Under the pieces are notes generated by a model. That model ran no database searches and had not been told where the DNA came from. It saw only the letters and a program-made list of their open reading frames with translations. The position numbers and the translations under genes are program-made. This document shows positions 12,201 through 29,939 of a DNA stretch of 64,000 bases, piece by piece. The stretch comes from Acanthochlamys bracteata (lineage: Eukaryota > Streptophyta > Magnoliopsida > Pandanales > Velloziaceae): contig CM034136.1 in assembly GCA_019914995.1 (NCBI GenBank), positions 7,885,787-7,949,786 of the forward strand, written 5' to 3'. The first letter of the stretch is position 1; every line of letters begins with the position of its first letter.

Positions 12201-12798
12201 ATCTTTTAAGTATTCCTAACAAATGGTGTAAATAAGATGGGTCATTGAAACAATGTATAGGATGAAAATACAAAAGAGAAGAGCGGACCAAAATAACAAA
12301 GTCACAACTTGCACGAATTCTCAGGGGAAACCACAACATTGATGAGAACCTGGTGATCAATGTGAGCCCCCAAGGGGCAAATCCTGTAAGGAGAGACCAC
12401 AATCCTCACATCTTTCACATCTCTTCCGCTTATTTCAGCAGCCACCTTCTTCACCCGATCCAGCTGAAGCATTCACAATAGTTCGAAAAAGTTAAAAAAC
12501 TAAAAGATCTTCAGAAACATAAAACCATGTAGCTGCAAGAGCTATACAAGCCAATGTAAATCACACATAGAAGAGAAACTTGCAATTTGAGGCCAATGCC
12601 GGAGCCGATCAGAAAAGCAAATGGAGAAGGAACAAAGATATCCCCCAAATCGGAAACTAAACCAGTTAAAAGATTAAATCTTTGATTCATTCCCAAATGA
12701 GAAACAGAGAAAAAAATGAGCAGCATAAAGCATGAATATAATGAATAAATGAACGAACGAATTACCTCGCCCTGCGACGGCCATGCGTAGGCACCCAT
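9210..12798 (-). CDS. GALAK: Galacturonokinase (GHMP kinase family, 14 exons)
   Basis: Cytosolic kinase that phosphorylates D-galacturonic acid at C-1, salvaging pectin-derived sugar towards UDP-galacturonate. Exons (minus): 12798-12766, 12463-12350, 12127-12056, 11786-11743, 11458-11320, 11227-11162, 11063-10984, 10702-10603, 10518-10361, 10235-10195, 10097-10069, 9816-9747, 9644-9555, 9466-9210. All junctions are GT-AG, phases close, and the product is about 430 residues, the family length. GHMP motifs are clear: RICPLGAHIDHQGG (near 37-50), GLDSSGLSSS (near 145-154, the phosphate-binding loop) and RFSGAGFRGCC (near 370). The start MGAYAWPS and the C-terminal LICEAGDCARILV match plant galacturonokinase rather than galactokinase or arabinokinase. 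Confidence 0.95.
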
Positions 12799-13680
12799 AT
12801 CTCAAATCTCAATCTTGCTCTTGATTTCTACGTTTCTTGGAAAAAAAAAAACTGTTTGTGTTAATCTTTTAGGTTTCTGAAAACCCAGAGGGAGGGAGGG
12901 GGCTTGACCTTCTCTTGCTTCTAATACAGGGGGAGAGAGGAGCAGAAAAGAAAGAGGACGAGATGGGTTTTGTTTTATTTTCGCGCAGGCGAGGTAATGA
13001 CAAAGAAAACAAACAGAGCCACCAGAAATTATTTTCTTTGTCTGTTGACGCAAACCCATCCATCCATCCATCAACCCAACGCGATGCAAAAGAACCTGGT
13101 TGAGACGTTATTATTCCAAGCAGTAGCAGTAGTTAAGCAAGCAACCAACCAACTAATACACCAAGCAACCAAACATTTTTGGTTAGGTGTTCATCATCAT
13201 GTACCAGAGTCATTGGCACTGGAACTCAAATCAAGACCTTCTTTGTCTTATAAACAGAACAAAAACATTCCTGCTCTTATGAATGTGTTGGGTGTAGTTT
13301 CTTTAGTATAGTAAATTTTTTATGGTGCGGTTTGTTTACTTGTGGCGGTGGGTTCTGTTTTCTTTCTGTTCATCATTAAAATCAATTAACAATACGCAAT
13401 AGCTTGCACTCATGCACTGCAATCTTTCTCTTTTTGGTTGCCTTTCCTTTCCAAATATTGGGGGCCCTTTCAATTAGCCCAATAACTTAGCCCATTAATG
13501 AGCGCCAACCTGTTGGACCTGAAAAACCGGGGGCCTTAAACATAATCTTTTGTTTTTAATTTTAATTTTTGTTATAGATAGTATATGATTGCATAGATAC
13601 ATACATCATTATAATTAATTATTAAATTAATTTGCATGGCGCTCCGACGCCGGCAAGGTGATTGTGATTGTAACATATAA
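12799..13680. promoter_or_regulatory. Galacturonokinase upstream region
   Basis: Spacer between the galacturonokinase ATG and the 3' end of the DUF599 gene. Two AGCCCA motifs (13476-13481 and 13489-13494), which read TGGGCT on the minus strand, match site II elements of housekeeping promoters but sit nearly 700 bases from the ATG. Several short overlapping frames around 12800-13300 are pyrimidine-rich leader sequence and not convincing genes. Confidence 0.35.
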
Positions 13681-14667
13681 TCAAACTGCGTTGCATGATT
13701 CAGAGTTGCTATCGTGATCATCACTGTTGCTCTTTGATTCTTGTTTACCTTGAACAAAATCGAGATTGTACAGTATCGGAACCATCGCCGCAGAGCAGAG
13801 GAAGACAAGAACAGGCCCAACAATCCACAGCATCAACGGCAACGCCGCGTAGAATATCCGACTCCCTCCAATGTTCAACACGAAGCTTTTCTCCAACAAA
13901 TCGATAACGTATTCCGGCGAAACCATTTCTTCGCAACCCCCGGCCCCACCGTTATTATTGAATGGAAGACTCACGAAGATGCTGACTTGGTTGATGAACC
14001 TGATGGAGAGCGAGTAGCAGAGGAATGCGAACAGGAAGAAGAAAAGGAGAACTACGTATTTCAGAGCGATCATGATCTCGCTGTCTGATCCGGCCGCCGA
14101 GTTCATGGCTTCTAACGGACGCTTCACGCTGTAGGTCGAGCTCAGTAGCGCGCCTAATCCCGAGCACAGAAGGATAGATGTTGTCGCCATTAGCGTCGAT
14201 CCCATGATCGAGTTTCGCAGCGTTTGCACTGCAAGTAAGCTCTTCTTCTCGCTTTCCTGCATGCAGCTTTGAACGATCCGCTTAGTGCCTGTTTTTGGAC
14301 AAAGTTCGTGTGCAACCACCTAGGTGCTCGATGAATTCCTAACAGAGATAGAAAGAAAAAGAGAGACATGCGTTTCTAGGAGCTATATAAGAAACTCAAG
14401 TATAAACAAAGACGGCATAATATAGTACTCGTTTGAAACTAATTAGGAAACAGGGCAACATAGAGCGAAGAAAATATATATGTTATATACCTTGATGATG
14501 GTGATGGCCCAGAGGCGCCTTCCTGCAGAATTGATGCCGATGAAAGTCTTGTGCGGCTCTGTTGTCACCTTGTACCATAGCCAGCAATGGTAGACAACCA
14601 ATAGAAGCATGCTCGCTGGAACCAGCAATAGGTCAAGGTAGCTCTTCCTCCACTCCATGTCTATCAT
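13681..14667 (-). CDS. DUF599 membrane protein (two exons)
   Basis: Plant DUF599 family membrane protein; function not established. Exon 1 is 14667-14491 and exon 2 is 14256-13681, about 250 residues. Two in-frame ATGs lie close together (14667, 14658). The acceptor at 14257 was chosen because it keeps the frame and gives TIIK|ESEKKSLLAVQTLRN, matching the family pattern K(D/E)xxKKxxLAVQTLRN. An acceptor further upstream (after CAAAAACAG) breaks the phase. Four hydrophobic segments are visible: residues about 10-30, a stretch after GSTLMATTS, the FFFLFAFLCYSLSIRF segment, and one near LPLMLWIVGPVLVFL. The C-terminus is hydrophilic and Ser/Asp-rich. Confidence 0.85.
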
Positions 14668-17600
14668 CAACAATCTAGAAAATCAAGCAAAACTTTTTTA
14701 CCTATCACTAGTTTTACCATGTATTTGAGCATTAATTCATTAAAGTGTAACAGAAAGCAGAAGCGGAACCACAGTTGTTATAGGCAAGTTATGTTGGATT
14801 GCATGTATAATGCGAACTTTATATTTTGATTGAGCCTGGCAGACCTTCTTGTCTCATATTCAAAAGGAAAGAGAATGAAAGTTACAATATAGAGAAAAGA
14901 AAGCTGACGAGATTAGTGGGAATTTAGTTAGGATAAAGGTAGCATTTTACTCTAAAATGGTGCGATTCTCATTGCTTGTAGGGCTTCAGGGTGTTAAAGA
15001 AAGGACATGCCAATTTCATGAGACCTACTTGATTGCTCATGCCTTACTTTTTTGTCAAGTCGCATGATCTGTAAATGAGTGAGTGGTGTTTGGTAGCATT
15101 GCCAGACAAGTATATGGTTAATGCACCATTAAAATCAGGGTGTCGTACCCAGCTTGTCTGCCATAGTCCTGAATTTTATCACAATTCATTTGTAATTGCA
15201 TCAATCTTCTAAGTGTTTTTATGTACATGAATAATCGCAACCAATCTAAATGGCACTACCGATGCCTATTCAAGACCGTAAGTACCATCACTAATTGTAC
15301 ATTGCAGGGACAGCTTGATATGAAGAAGCTTCATGAAGAGTTCAACCATCAGTATTATCCAACACTGCTGGTTCCGACATTGTAAAGGAGCTTCCAGATG
15401 GACCAACTTCGTGTAGATATAGATGTGTGTCCGTGCTGCTGTACCATTACTGGTGTTTACTATAGGCTGCGTGTACAGTGTGTCCAAGGTCAGCTTTCAC
15501 AACTTTAGTACCATCACTTATTGTATAGTTCTGTCCAACTTGTGCATCTTGTTTTCTAGCATACATATGTTGTTGCTGTCAATAGCTAGTTATTGATTCT
15601 AGACATTCTCCAGTTGCCCCCACTAACTTTAAAAGTTGTTAAGAGATTATTGTTTTGCTTGAATCCTATACGTTTTGCCTCAAATGGGGGACGACAATAA
15701 TTGAAAGAAGAGATTTTTGCTCCATATATTCAAGAATGTCCTCAAATAAAGCTTGATGCTGATAGATATACCATTAGATATTCTCGTACAACTCAACTTG
15801 AATCAATACTGGAAGTTTGATGAATGCACTTACATGGAATGAATTAGTGGGTGAGGAAGATTAGTCAGATGGCCAACTAGTGCCCAAAGTGGGAAGAAAG
15901 AAAGAATGTTGTTAAATTTATCAGAGTCATCCACCACTAAAGCTCGTGAGTCGCTAATATCCCGGTGGACATATTAGGCCTGTATGAGAAAGTTGGACTA
16001 TTCCTTATATGGAGAAGCTTAAATGGCTTAGACTACCATATATTATTAAAGTAGAATGTCTAAATTCTAATGATGTTAATATAGTTTCAGAATTTTTCAG
16101 TACAGCAAGCACCTTGTAGTGGGTCTAAAGAGTCGGACTTAGGGAGTATAGATTGGTGATCAGATGAGTGCCTGAGATTGAATAAAGACTAATGATGTGA
16201 AGTTTGAAATGGAGTGCCCAAAATGGGAGTTTAATTATAGACAAATTCCAAGGTGATACGGTAAAATGCCATAGAAGCAAACACGATATATATATTTTAT
16301 CACAAAAAAGAAATGAATCCATCCACCATCGGTTTGTATTTTGATTTGTTGATAAATTATAAAGTCGGAGAGTTGATTGTAATAGATGAGTGATCTGTTT
16401 CCCCCAGTTTATATAAAATCAATTTGAAGTCCTCATGATCTTCTTCTGGTATGAATTCCTGACAAATCTTCACTGGAGTCTCATTAATACCTAACTTGCA
16501 TGCTCTCCCAATTCAATGCAAATCATATTGTAATAATTCTTTTGCAACCCCAGCGGGTTTTCTTTGTTTTTCTTTCTTCCAATGAACCGATTCTACGACA
16601 GTCACCGTTTTGAGAAACCTCTCTAGCTAGCTCATCTTCCTATGGCGGCTTGGCCGTTCACAATCCAAGAAAAGTAAAGATAGAATCAAAAAAGAAAAGA
16701 GATTAGGATCCTTTCTGAGGGGTTTTTCTTATTGGACAATAAAAACAACAACAAATGAGGGTGTGTGGGAGACTCTTAAGCTGATCATGGTAGGTTTCAT
16801 GAGTTTGGTGAATTGACATAAGGTATCGACCCTATCTACAACCGACCCAAAAGCCGTATAGAAGTTCAATCATGAAGTTTGATTCATTTTCTGCAACACT
16901 CGATTCTATTTAGACTTGATGGGATATCGCGCGGCAACAAGTTTCAGAAATAAGACTACTGTTCCAGGCATGATTAAATTTCATTGGTGCAGCATGATCG
17001 GGGAAGACGAGAGATTTGGTCAAAGATCCACGGAATAGAGTAGATGTATTTGGTTTACTTAAAAAAGAAAGATGGAGATGAGACAGCATAAGATTTTTTG
17101 GAGCGAGTTATTTGATCATCAGTTTTTAAATCAATGATCACATGGAACCATGAAAGTTTCTGAGAACTTCCCTCATCTTCCTTTAAAATTAGCAAGTCAC
17201 ATCTCAAGGCATGTGCACTCTACTGGAAATATGAGAAGAACAAAAAAGTTAAGTTACTCTTCTTTAATCAGTCAAGATGTTGATTCACAAGGAAGTTATT
17301 AGAAAAGTAGCTTCTAGAAAAGAACATAACTGCTCATCCAACTGTGTTAACTACCAGCTGGTACTTACCTGAATCTCGTAATATTGATGCATCACGTTAA
17401 CTGGCAATTTAAATTCTACCCAAAGATTTATGCATAATACATATGAACTCACTCCAGCAGAGGATAGATACATCTGAAACTCTTTCTCAGCAAAGATGCA
17501 TGCATCTTGAAAGATCTCAAAAGAAACATAAGAATTCAAGGCTTAGAAACAAATAAAGCTATTAAAGCTATGGCAACACGAAACACTAAACCGCTGGTTC

Positions 17601-18967
17601 TGTTACCTACTCTTAGTTAATGATCCATGTTGGGTTACTGATAACACCACTAAGCCAAAATCTGAGAAGAAATTTCTTTCTCTCTGTTTATTGCTAGAAA
17701 ATTTTGTTAAATCATGAGTGTCCTGTATTGTACTGGTTGCTGCGATATGCTGATTCAGAGCCCTTTTAGGAAAACACACTTCGATGCCGATGATTTCACA
17801 TGACCATCTGAGATTGCTCACATGGATAGTTTACTTAACATGAAATTCATCTTTATCTATGCTATCTAAGGAAGCAGCATATACTAATTAATGATGTTCT
17901 CAGAACTAGATATAAAATTTTAATTTCTTTGTTCAATCTGTACTTCGCATTTGACTGATTTGTATTTGACCTATTCTTGAGCAACCGTAGACTTCAAGTT
18001 AATACAAGGCCTTGATTTACGGCTTTACACCTTAAGCTAGTCAGTCATATGCTTATCTAATGGCTAAAAAATGAATACAAGTATCAACACAACAGGTCTA
18101 GTAGAACTTTTGGAACACAAACCTTGTAACAATTCTCACTTCCACACTGCAGGATTCTACTGCAGCTAAGATAATGATTATGCACTTCAAGTAACAACGA
18201 TTCAGGTAGTAACTGATGGTACTACAACGCAACTGGAAAATAATTAAGTCTTACGCTCTGCATTTACATAATGAAAAAATGTAAAGAAACTCTCAACTGT
18301 CAAATGATTGTACCACTTCTGATGCTGCCTGCTATAACAACTTATTGTACTTCACATGCTTGCTAGTTTCTCTCTTCATCACCTGCCCCCCATGTTCTCT
18401 AGAGCTCCAGAATCTGATAAGAATTGGATACGGCAAGTACATGCATAAAAATATTCAAGTGCACATTTAAAGCTTAATCAATCAAAGCTGCAACATTCCC
18501 CCCCACCCCTCCCCCCGCATTTACTTATCTTGGCGTTAAATGTTAGTTGTTGTGACAAAAGTTTGCTTTATCTGTGAAGTTTTTATATATTATGATGATT
18601 TATATTTGCGATTGATTCTTCCATGAGCTAAAAGAATATGATGACGGAGTTATTCAAGTGGATCACACTATATATCTCTGACATAATTTACAGAAACCAA
18701 CGAAATTTTTAACCGGAGTTCAGAATACCAGCTCTAGTCCTGCATATGTCACGTAAAAAAGGCTTCGTTTGATCTTGGATTCCTGAGCAAGTTCTAATAA
18801 TAACATATCAGTAGCACTGTGAATAAACCAAAATAATATTCGATATTTTTAATGACAAATTCTTCTTTAAATGCTCAACCAGAACCCCGTCCACCACCTA
18901 TCTTCATTCTAACCGCAGACCTCTCCGATCATTCAACTGAAGCGCATTGTGTTATAACTTGTAACTA
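14668..18967. other. 4.3 kb without a recognisable gene
   Basis: Only short open frames (up to about 73 codons) with no family resemblance. Around 15860-16260 the phrase GTGCCCAAA.TGGGA occurs twice in the same direction, which might reflect a decayed repeat. A C-rich tract lies at 18495-18519. The stretch before 18968 must contain the SAUR promoter, but no clear TATA box was found. Confidence 0.4.
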
Positions 18968-19414
18968 ATGGAGTCGAAGAAGTCCTGCAACAAGATCACC
19001 GAGATAGTGAGGCTTCAGCAGATGCTGAAGAAGTGGAAGAAGCTTGCAGTGACGCCAACAAACAACGGCAAGAAAAGAATGAAGTTCTTGAAGAGGACTC
19101 TCTCATTCACAGACACATTTTCCGCAACACTCTCCAGCGACGTCCCAAAAGGATCGCTTGCTGTATGCGTAGGCGAAGATATGAAGAGGTTTGTGATTCC
19201 AACAGATTACTTGAGCCATAGAGCATTTGAAGTGCTTCTGAGAAAAGCAGAAGAAGAATTTGGTTTCCAGCAGGAAGGTGTTCTAAGAATCCCCTGTGAT
19301 GTGTCTGTGTTCGAAAACATACTGAAAGCTGTGGAGAAGGAAGGATTCTGCTACTGCTCTCCGGAAGCACAGTTCCTGCAATCCCCTTTTCTTCCTAAAC
19401 CGATTTGTCGATGA
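18968..19414 (+). CDS. SAUR family auxin-responsive protein
   Basis: Small auxin-up RNA protein; family members promote cell expansion, mostly by inhibiting PP2C-D phosphatases and so activating plasma-membrane H+-ATPases. Single exon, 148 residues, starting at an ATG preceded by an in-frame stop. The SAUR domain covers about residues 55-135 with the hallmarks VPKGSLAVCVGEDMKRFVIPTDYLSHRAFEVLL, EEEFGF.QEGVLRIPCDVSVFENIL and FCYCSPE (shown here in parts). A basic N-terminal extension of about 50 residues (LQQMLKKWKKLA) is typical of the longer SAUR subgroup. No intron, as usual for this family. Confidence 0.93.
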   Translation: MESKKSCNKITEIVRLQQMLKKWKKLAVTPTNNGKKRMKFLKRTLSFTDTFSATLSSDVPKGSLAVCVGEDMKRFVIPTDYLSHRAFEVLLRKAEEEFGFQQEGVLRIPCDVSVFENILKAVEKEGFCYCSPEAQFLQSPFLPKPICR

Positions 19415-19922
19415 CATACAAAATTTTCTTTTTCTTTCTTCTGTAACAACAATTTTCTCTTTTCTTTTTTTCGATTTGAGAAGAGAGAAGGGTAGAGCAT
19501 GTGTAACGAGTGGGGTGCTACGGTTGCAACGGTGGAAGAAGAAGAGAAAGTTTGTATCTTTTAGCAAAAATCAAATGATCAAATAAAATTTTGTTTCAAT
19601 TTTGAAGATGAATTTTACTAGATTATATACAGAATTCATTTGCAGTTTATTATAAGTTTTCGTATACAATTATTTTCGGTATGCAATCCCATCTTTTGTT
19701 ATGAAATAATGAAATAGATGGGAAACGTGGTGCAAAACGAATTCGAAAATATTGATGAGAATCGGTTTCCACTATTTTAATTAACTCGTTGATTGGAGCG
19801 AACGATTTTGGGGGCGAGCATGAACGAAAGCAAAAAAGAAACCCTAATTTTGATTATGATTTGAAATTTTTTTCAGCGAAGGAGGGAGTGCTTCCAAATT
19901 CGATCGAGTTCAAACTTGGGAG
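19415..19922. other. Spacer between the SAUR gene and the next gene
   Basis: Same-strand spacer holding the SAUR 3' region (an AATAAA-like site near 19580) and the leader of the following gene. No coding similarity. Confidence 0.4.
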
Positions 19923-21611
19923 ATGATGATGGATGATGGATTCCGTTGTCGTTTGCCTGCTGCGAGTGCCAAAAGGAAAGAACCAGAAGACGAGGGAATC
20001 CTCAATTTCCCATCCAGAAAAGTCCCCAAACTGGTTTGTGATTTTCATTCTCTGTAAATATTATTTTTTTCTTTCGATCGTTTTGGTTTTCAGCTTCAAA
20101 TCTTCCCTTGTTAATATTTCTGATTGTTGTTATTCTACTTTGGGAATGTGATTCCTTTTATAGCATCCATCGCTAGTTGTCCTACAACTTAAAAATGGAG
20201 TTTTAAGAATGCTTACTAAAGGGTTTGAACTGTTACTTAAATTAATAGTTGATCTGCAACCGTGCAGAGTCACTATGAAATCAAACACCCAACAGGGGTC
20301 TTAAGATATCCTTTCTCTTTACAAGAATGGAATGTGAATAACGATTGCTGGAATTAATCGATATTATTAAGCAAATATCATGCAAGAAGTGTTTTGTGAC
20401 TGAACAGTCTTTTGTTAGCTTCACTACAGCAGTTTGTATAGCAGAGTGCAGAGTCTGCGACAAAATTTGTGAGAAACAAGTCTGTCTGTGGTTGGCCTCT
20501 TGACCAACGTTTTAAAAAGACATGTCTACTTCAATTAGCATTTCCGTTAGATAAGGAAGTAGAGTATTGCCCATCTTCTCCGACATACCTTGTATAGACT
20601 GACTGTGCATAGGCCTGAGACCGCTGGTGTCATTTGGAGGCTAAAAAGACCTAAGAACAAATATAAACAACAACCTTATTGCCTGCAGGATCTTGCTCCA
20701 AACCTTTCTGTTCCAACGAGCCCAACAAAATCCTGAAATTTTATTAAGAAAACATGTTATCTTCCCCTTCAACATTTACTTTTTCTTATCCCTCATCTTT
20801 GTAACATCATTACTTTCTCGTACTATGTGTATATCTGAATGTGTGTGTTTTGGGTGCATGTTTATATCTAGATCTATCCTCAGGTTTATGCCTAGTTTGT
20901 TGATACCTTTTTTCTTCTGACTCCGCTCTGTTTTTAGGATGTGGGAATTCCTGTTATCATGGAAGAAGATGAAACTCTTCCTTTGGTATACCGCCATAAT
21001 TTGCTAAAGGAGCAGCTAAACAATGTAGCATGTGATGGACTTGGTCGGAGTGAAAACATAAATCCATGCCCATTGACTGAAGAAAGAGCACTCATCTTGT
21101 ATAAACCATATGATGACCATTCTTCAACAGAAGCAGATTTTCCACTCAAAGTGGGCCCAGATCTGATTGCTAGTCTTAAGAGTGAGTTATTTACATTTTT
21201 GAGAATTTTTTGCTTCTCAAGTTAGTTTGCATATTGTCTGCGTATTTAGTACTGTAACTATCTAAGAACTCTGTAGGTCTTGCTTTCCGGACGGGCAACC
21301 CAAACCAAAACACGAGAAAATTGGAGGAGAAACCGGAGGATGAAACATCGTTAGTTTCTAGGAATTGCTTGGCCATCATTCCATGGGTTCCTTCGACTTC
21401 ACAAACACCTGCAATCCTTAGTGCCATTGAAGAATATGGAATGACAAGAGGAACATTGCAAGAGCCAAAGGAAGCTGAAGAAGCTGGAGGACATGCACCG
21501 ATGGAAGTAGAAGAAACAGGATCCGCAATGGAGAGTTTCCGATGTCAACAGCAGTGTGTACCACAAGGTCTTGTCTGGAATAACTCAAATAATATGATGT
21601 GGTCATGGTGA
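19923..21611 (+). CDS. Uncharacterised three-exon plant protein
   Basis: I do not recognise this family. Exons 19923-20033, 20938-21181 and 21277-21611 join in phase through GT-AG junctions and give about 229 residues. The N-terminus is MMMDDGFRCRLPAASAKRK, a basic patch that could act in nuclear localisation. The middle carries an acidic-to-hydrophobic block (EEDETLPLVYRHNLLKEQL). The C-terminal half is rich in Glu and ends VWNNSNNMMWSW. No transmembrane segment or signal peptide is visible. The intact frame through three exons and the clean splice sites argue for a real gene; the first intron is about 900 bp. The small block at 20691-20741 preceded by CTGCAG could be an alternative exon, but it hits a stop. 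Confidence 0.65.
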
Positions 21612-22574
21612 CAAATATTCACAGCTAACAGGGTCAACAAAATTTCTTTATAGGGTATACCCCTTGATAGGGAATGATAGGGTAAACATGAAACTGCAAA
21701 ATTGTACATAAAGATGGTGGGTGTGCTTACTTGCACATCTGAAAAATTTGACTACGCAAAGTTTGCAATTTGCACAGGAGCTAATAGGGAAAGTTTTAAT
21801 TTATGGTATTACATATTCTGGAATGAAGATTTACATCCAGAGTTCTGCTCAGTATTCGTTCTGCCTGTGAGCAATCTGATACACTAACTGTTTTACTGTG
21901 TACATTTGTTAATCATGATTTTGGTATGAGTCTCTATTATCCGCAGCTGGTTCTTCTAGTTCTAGCTTCCACGACTTAATTACTGAGACGCATACCTGGC
22001 TGTACGCGACTCTAACATGATGATTGGCACCAAGTCGCTGGGAGCTGCAACTTCGTGCCAGTCGTACTAATGTCAGTTGCAGATACCAATTATTCCCAGT
22101 TTAATTGTTGATACTCAAAATGCAGCGAAAAAAACCCTCAAAATCTCATCGCTGTCAGTAACTTGTTTATATATTAGTTGAATCATCAGTCTATACATTC
22201 AAATGCTGCTTAACGATTATAGGTTACACCATTTCCTTCTTGTAAAGAACATACCACAACTCTTACGAGGTATAGCATCATCATGAGAAAACCTTTTGCT
22301 GATCAGCTAAATTTTCAGCTAAAGTGATTAGAATGCAGAATGACACCAAATTGGCAGCAAGTAATTCTGACAAAAAAGTATCTCAATTCAGGTAACAGAC
22401 TGCTCAGTGTATAACTTGCCCCCTATTTTATTATGTAGGGGAGTAAACCTACAACCGCCATGAAATGTCGACTAGTGTCAGGATTATTTTAAAGGGCCAA
22501 GTCCTGATGGAACTTGCCTGCCCACTGATTTGTTGACTTCCTCTGTATTTGTCATCAATATAAATGAATTTGAA
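21612..22574. other. Convergent 3' regions
   Basis: Lies between the 3' end of the uncharacterised plus-strand gene and the 3' end of PECT1 on the minus strand. No coding sequence beyond short chance frames. Confidence 0.5.
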
Positions 22575-28483
<5,909 letters not shown>

Positions 28484-29198
28484 TCAAGTAACATGATGCC
28501 GACCAGGAGAAGGCACCACGACCATTAGCCTAATACCCATGTACTCCTCTGCAAATTCCTCGTTATTCTTTGCTAGCATCTCTTTCAAGAAACACTCAAT
28601 ATTCCTTCTCTTCAGCGCCAATAATAACCTGGGTTTTATCTTCTTCTCCAGCGAGTAGCTGAAGTATCTAGGATACTGAACAAGTTCCTTTAGCGGCTAG
28701 CTTCTGCATTGTATTCAGAAGGAACTTGAGCTTTGGTTGAATATCCACATCTATACTGTAGCCAAGGAGTGGTGAAAAACGAGAAATCATGGAGCTAGCA
28801 GTCCTCTACGATAGGCCTACTAGCAGATACTGAATGACAAAGAATGAGTTCTATAAAGATAGATAGATATAAGAAAAAACATAAACAGATATGTCTAGAC
28901 CGAGCTGGAACCTTTCCTAGTTATATTGTAACTGATATACCTCAGTAGCATTGTGTTATTGACTTAACTAAGCCAAGGAGCTCCGGATATTTTGAAAGAG
29001 AAGTTCTCTCAGGAAAAAACAACGGAAGTTTTTTCCTGAGATTGTTGTTGTCAACATTCGCACAAAAATTTCAGGACAGCGGCATAAGATTCTCCTAATT
29101 GTAAATTGATCAAGACCACTCTCCTCCAACCTATAGGTGTGAAGAATTTTGGTTAAAAACTGAAGAACATCACAGGTGAGACAAATAAAAAAGTACAC
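28484..29198 (-). pseudogene. Broken mTERF (organelle transcription termination factor) gene
   Basis: Read on the minus strand, three separate pieces match a plant mTERF protein of the chloroplast type in the right order. They are LEESGLDQFTIRRILCRCPEIF (28968-29198 frame), then SMISRFSPLLGYSIDVDIQPKLKFL (near 28690-28800), then KELVQYPRYFSYSLEKKIKPR with a tail ending in RRNIECFLKEML and a stop at 28484-28486. Between TMQKLAA and KELVQYPRYF the frame shifts by one base in the run GCTAAAGGAACTTG. Stops separate the first two pieces, and no upstream start or transit peptide was found. It is therefore a 5'-truncated, frameshifted copy. Confidence 0.72.
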
Positions 29199-29939
29199 AA
29201 CTCAATGACTGACTTCATCTTGCAAGTTGAACGTCCAAAAGCATATCATGCTAACTTCTGATTGCAGCGTCAACACTTCTGTTTTGGAACCAGATGAAGT
29301 GGTTATCGTATCGACAAAAGCTTTATGTTGTTAAACAATAATAGCCGGTCAGGGCCAATAGCATGATGGGTTTCTCCTCCATCAAGCTCAAATATTGATA
29401 ATAGTGGACTAAGATTATCACTTAAACCGCTGGCTAATCAATCTCATAATGAACAGCTATCTGGAAAGAAAAAGCAGAGGTTTTCTCTAACCGGATGTTT
29501 AGGAGTCAAATGTATGACAAGCAGAATGTTTAGGAGTCAAATCTATGATGAAAGAACCAGCGAAGAGTTCAATTTAATAAGTAAAACGAGGGCGTTTAAA
29601 AAGTAGCCGAAAAGGTTATAACCTTGCAGCTCCTTTAATAAAGGTACAAAATAATACTCTCGGGAGTAAAAAGAACGAAAACAGGCTCCGAGTTCATCAG
29701 AGTAAATGTAACGTCCCTGACAGGTTTTTCTTTTACTATGGCTTCACGCCCCTCTCAATTCCTCCGAGCTTTCTTTATCCTCACGACATGCCCAGCCATC
29801 GTTTCCACAGGCCATACAATCATTATCCTCCCCGCTCGATAACATCCACAATTCTTAATACAATGGAGAAACAGAAACTAAAGCATATGGAAAAAAACCA
29901 GTATACCGTTGATTTTGTCTCCAGCGCCACAATCAAACT
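29199..29939. other. Spacer and RPN2 3' region
   Basis: Contains two similar short phrases AATGTTTAGGAGTCAAAT.TATGA near 29494 and 29527. The segment next to 29940 should be the 3' untranslated region of RPN2. No gene supported; upstream remnants of the mTERF copy could be hidden here. Confidence 0.4.

Noticed and set aside
13695..14088. Plus-strand open frames over the DUF599 gene
   Set aside because: Shadows of the DUF599 coding exon, which has a clear family match on the minus strand.
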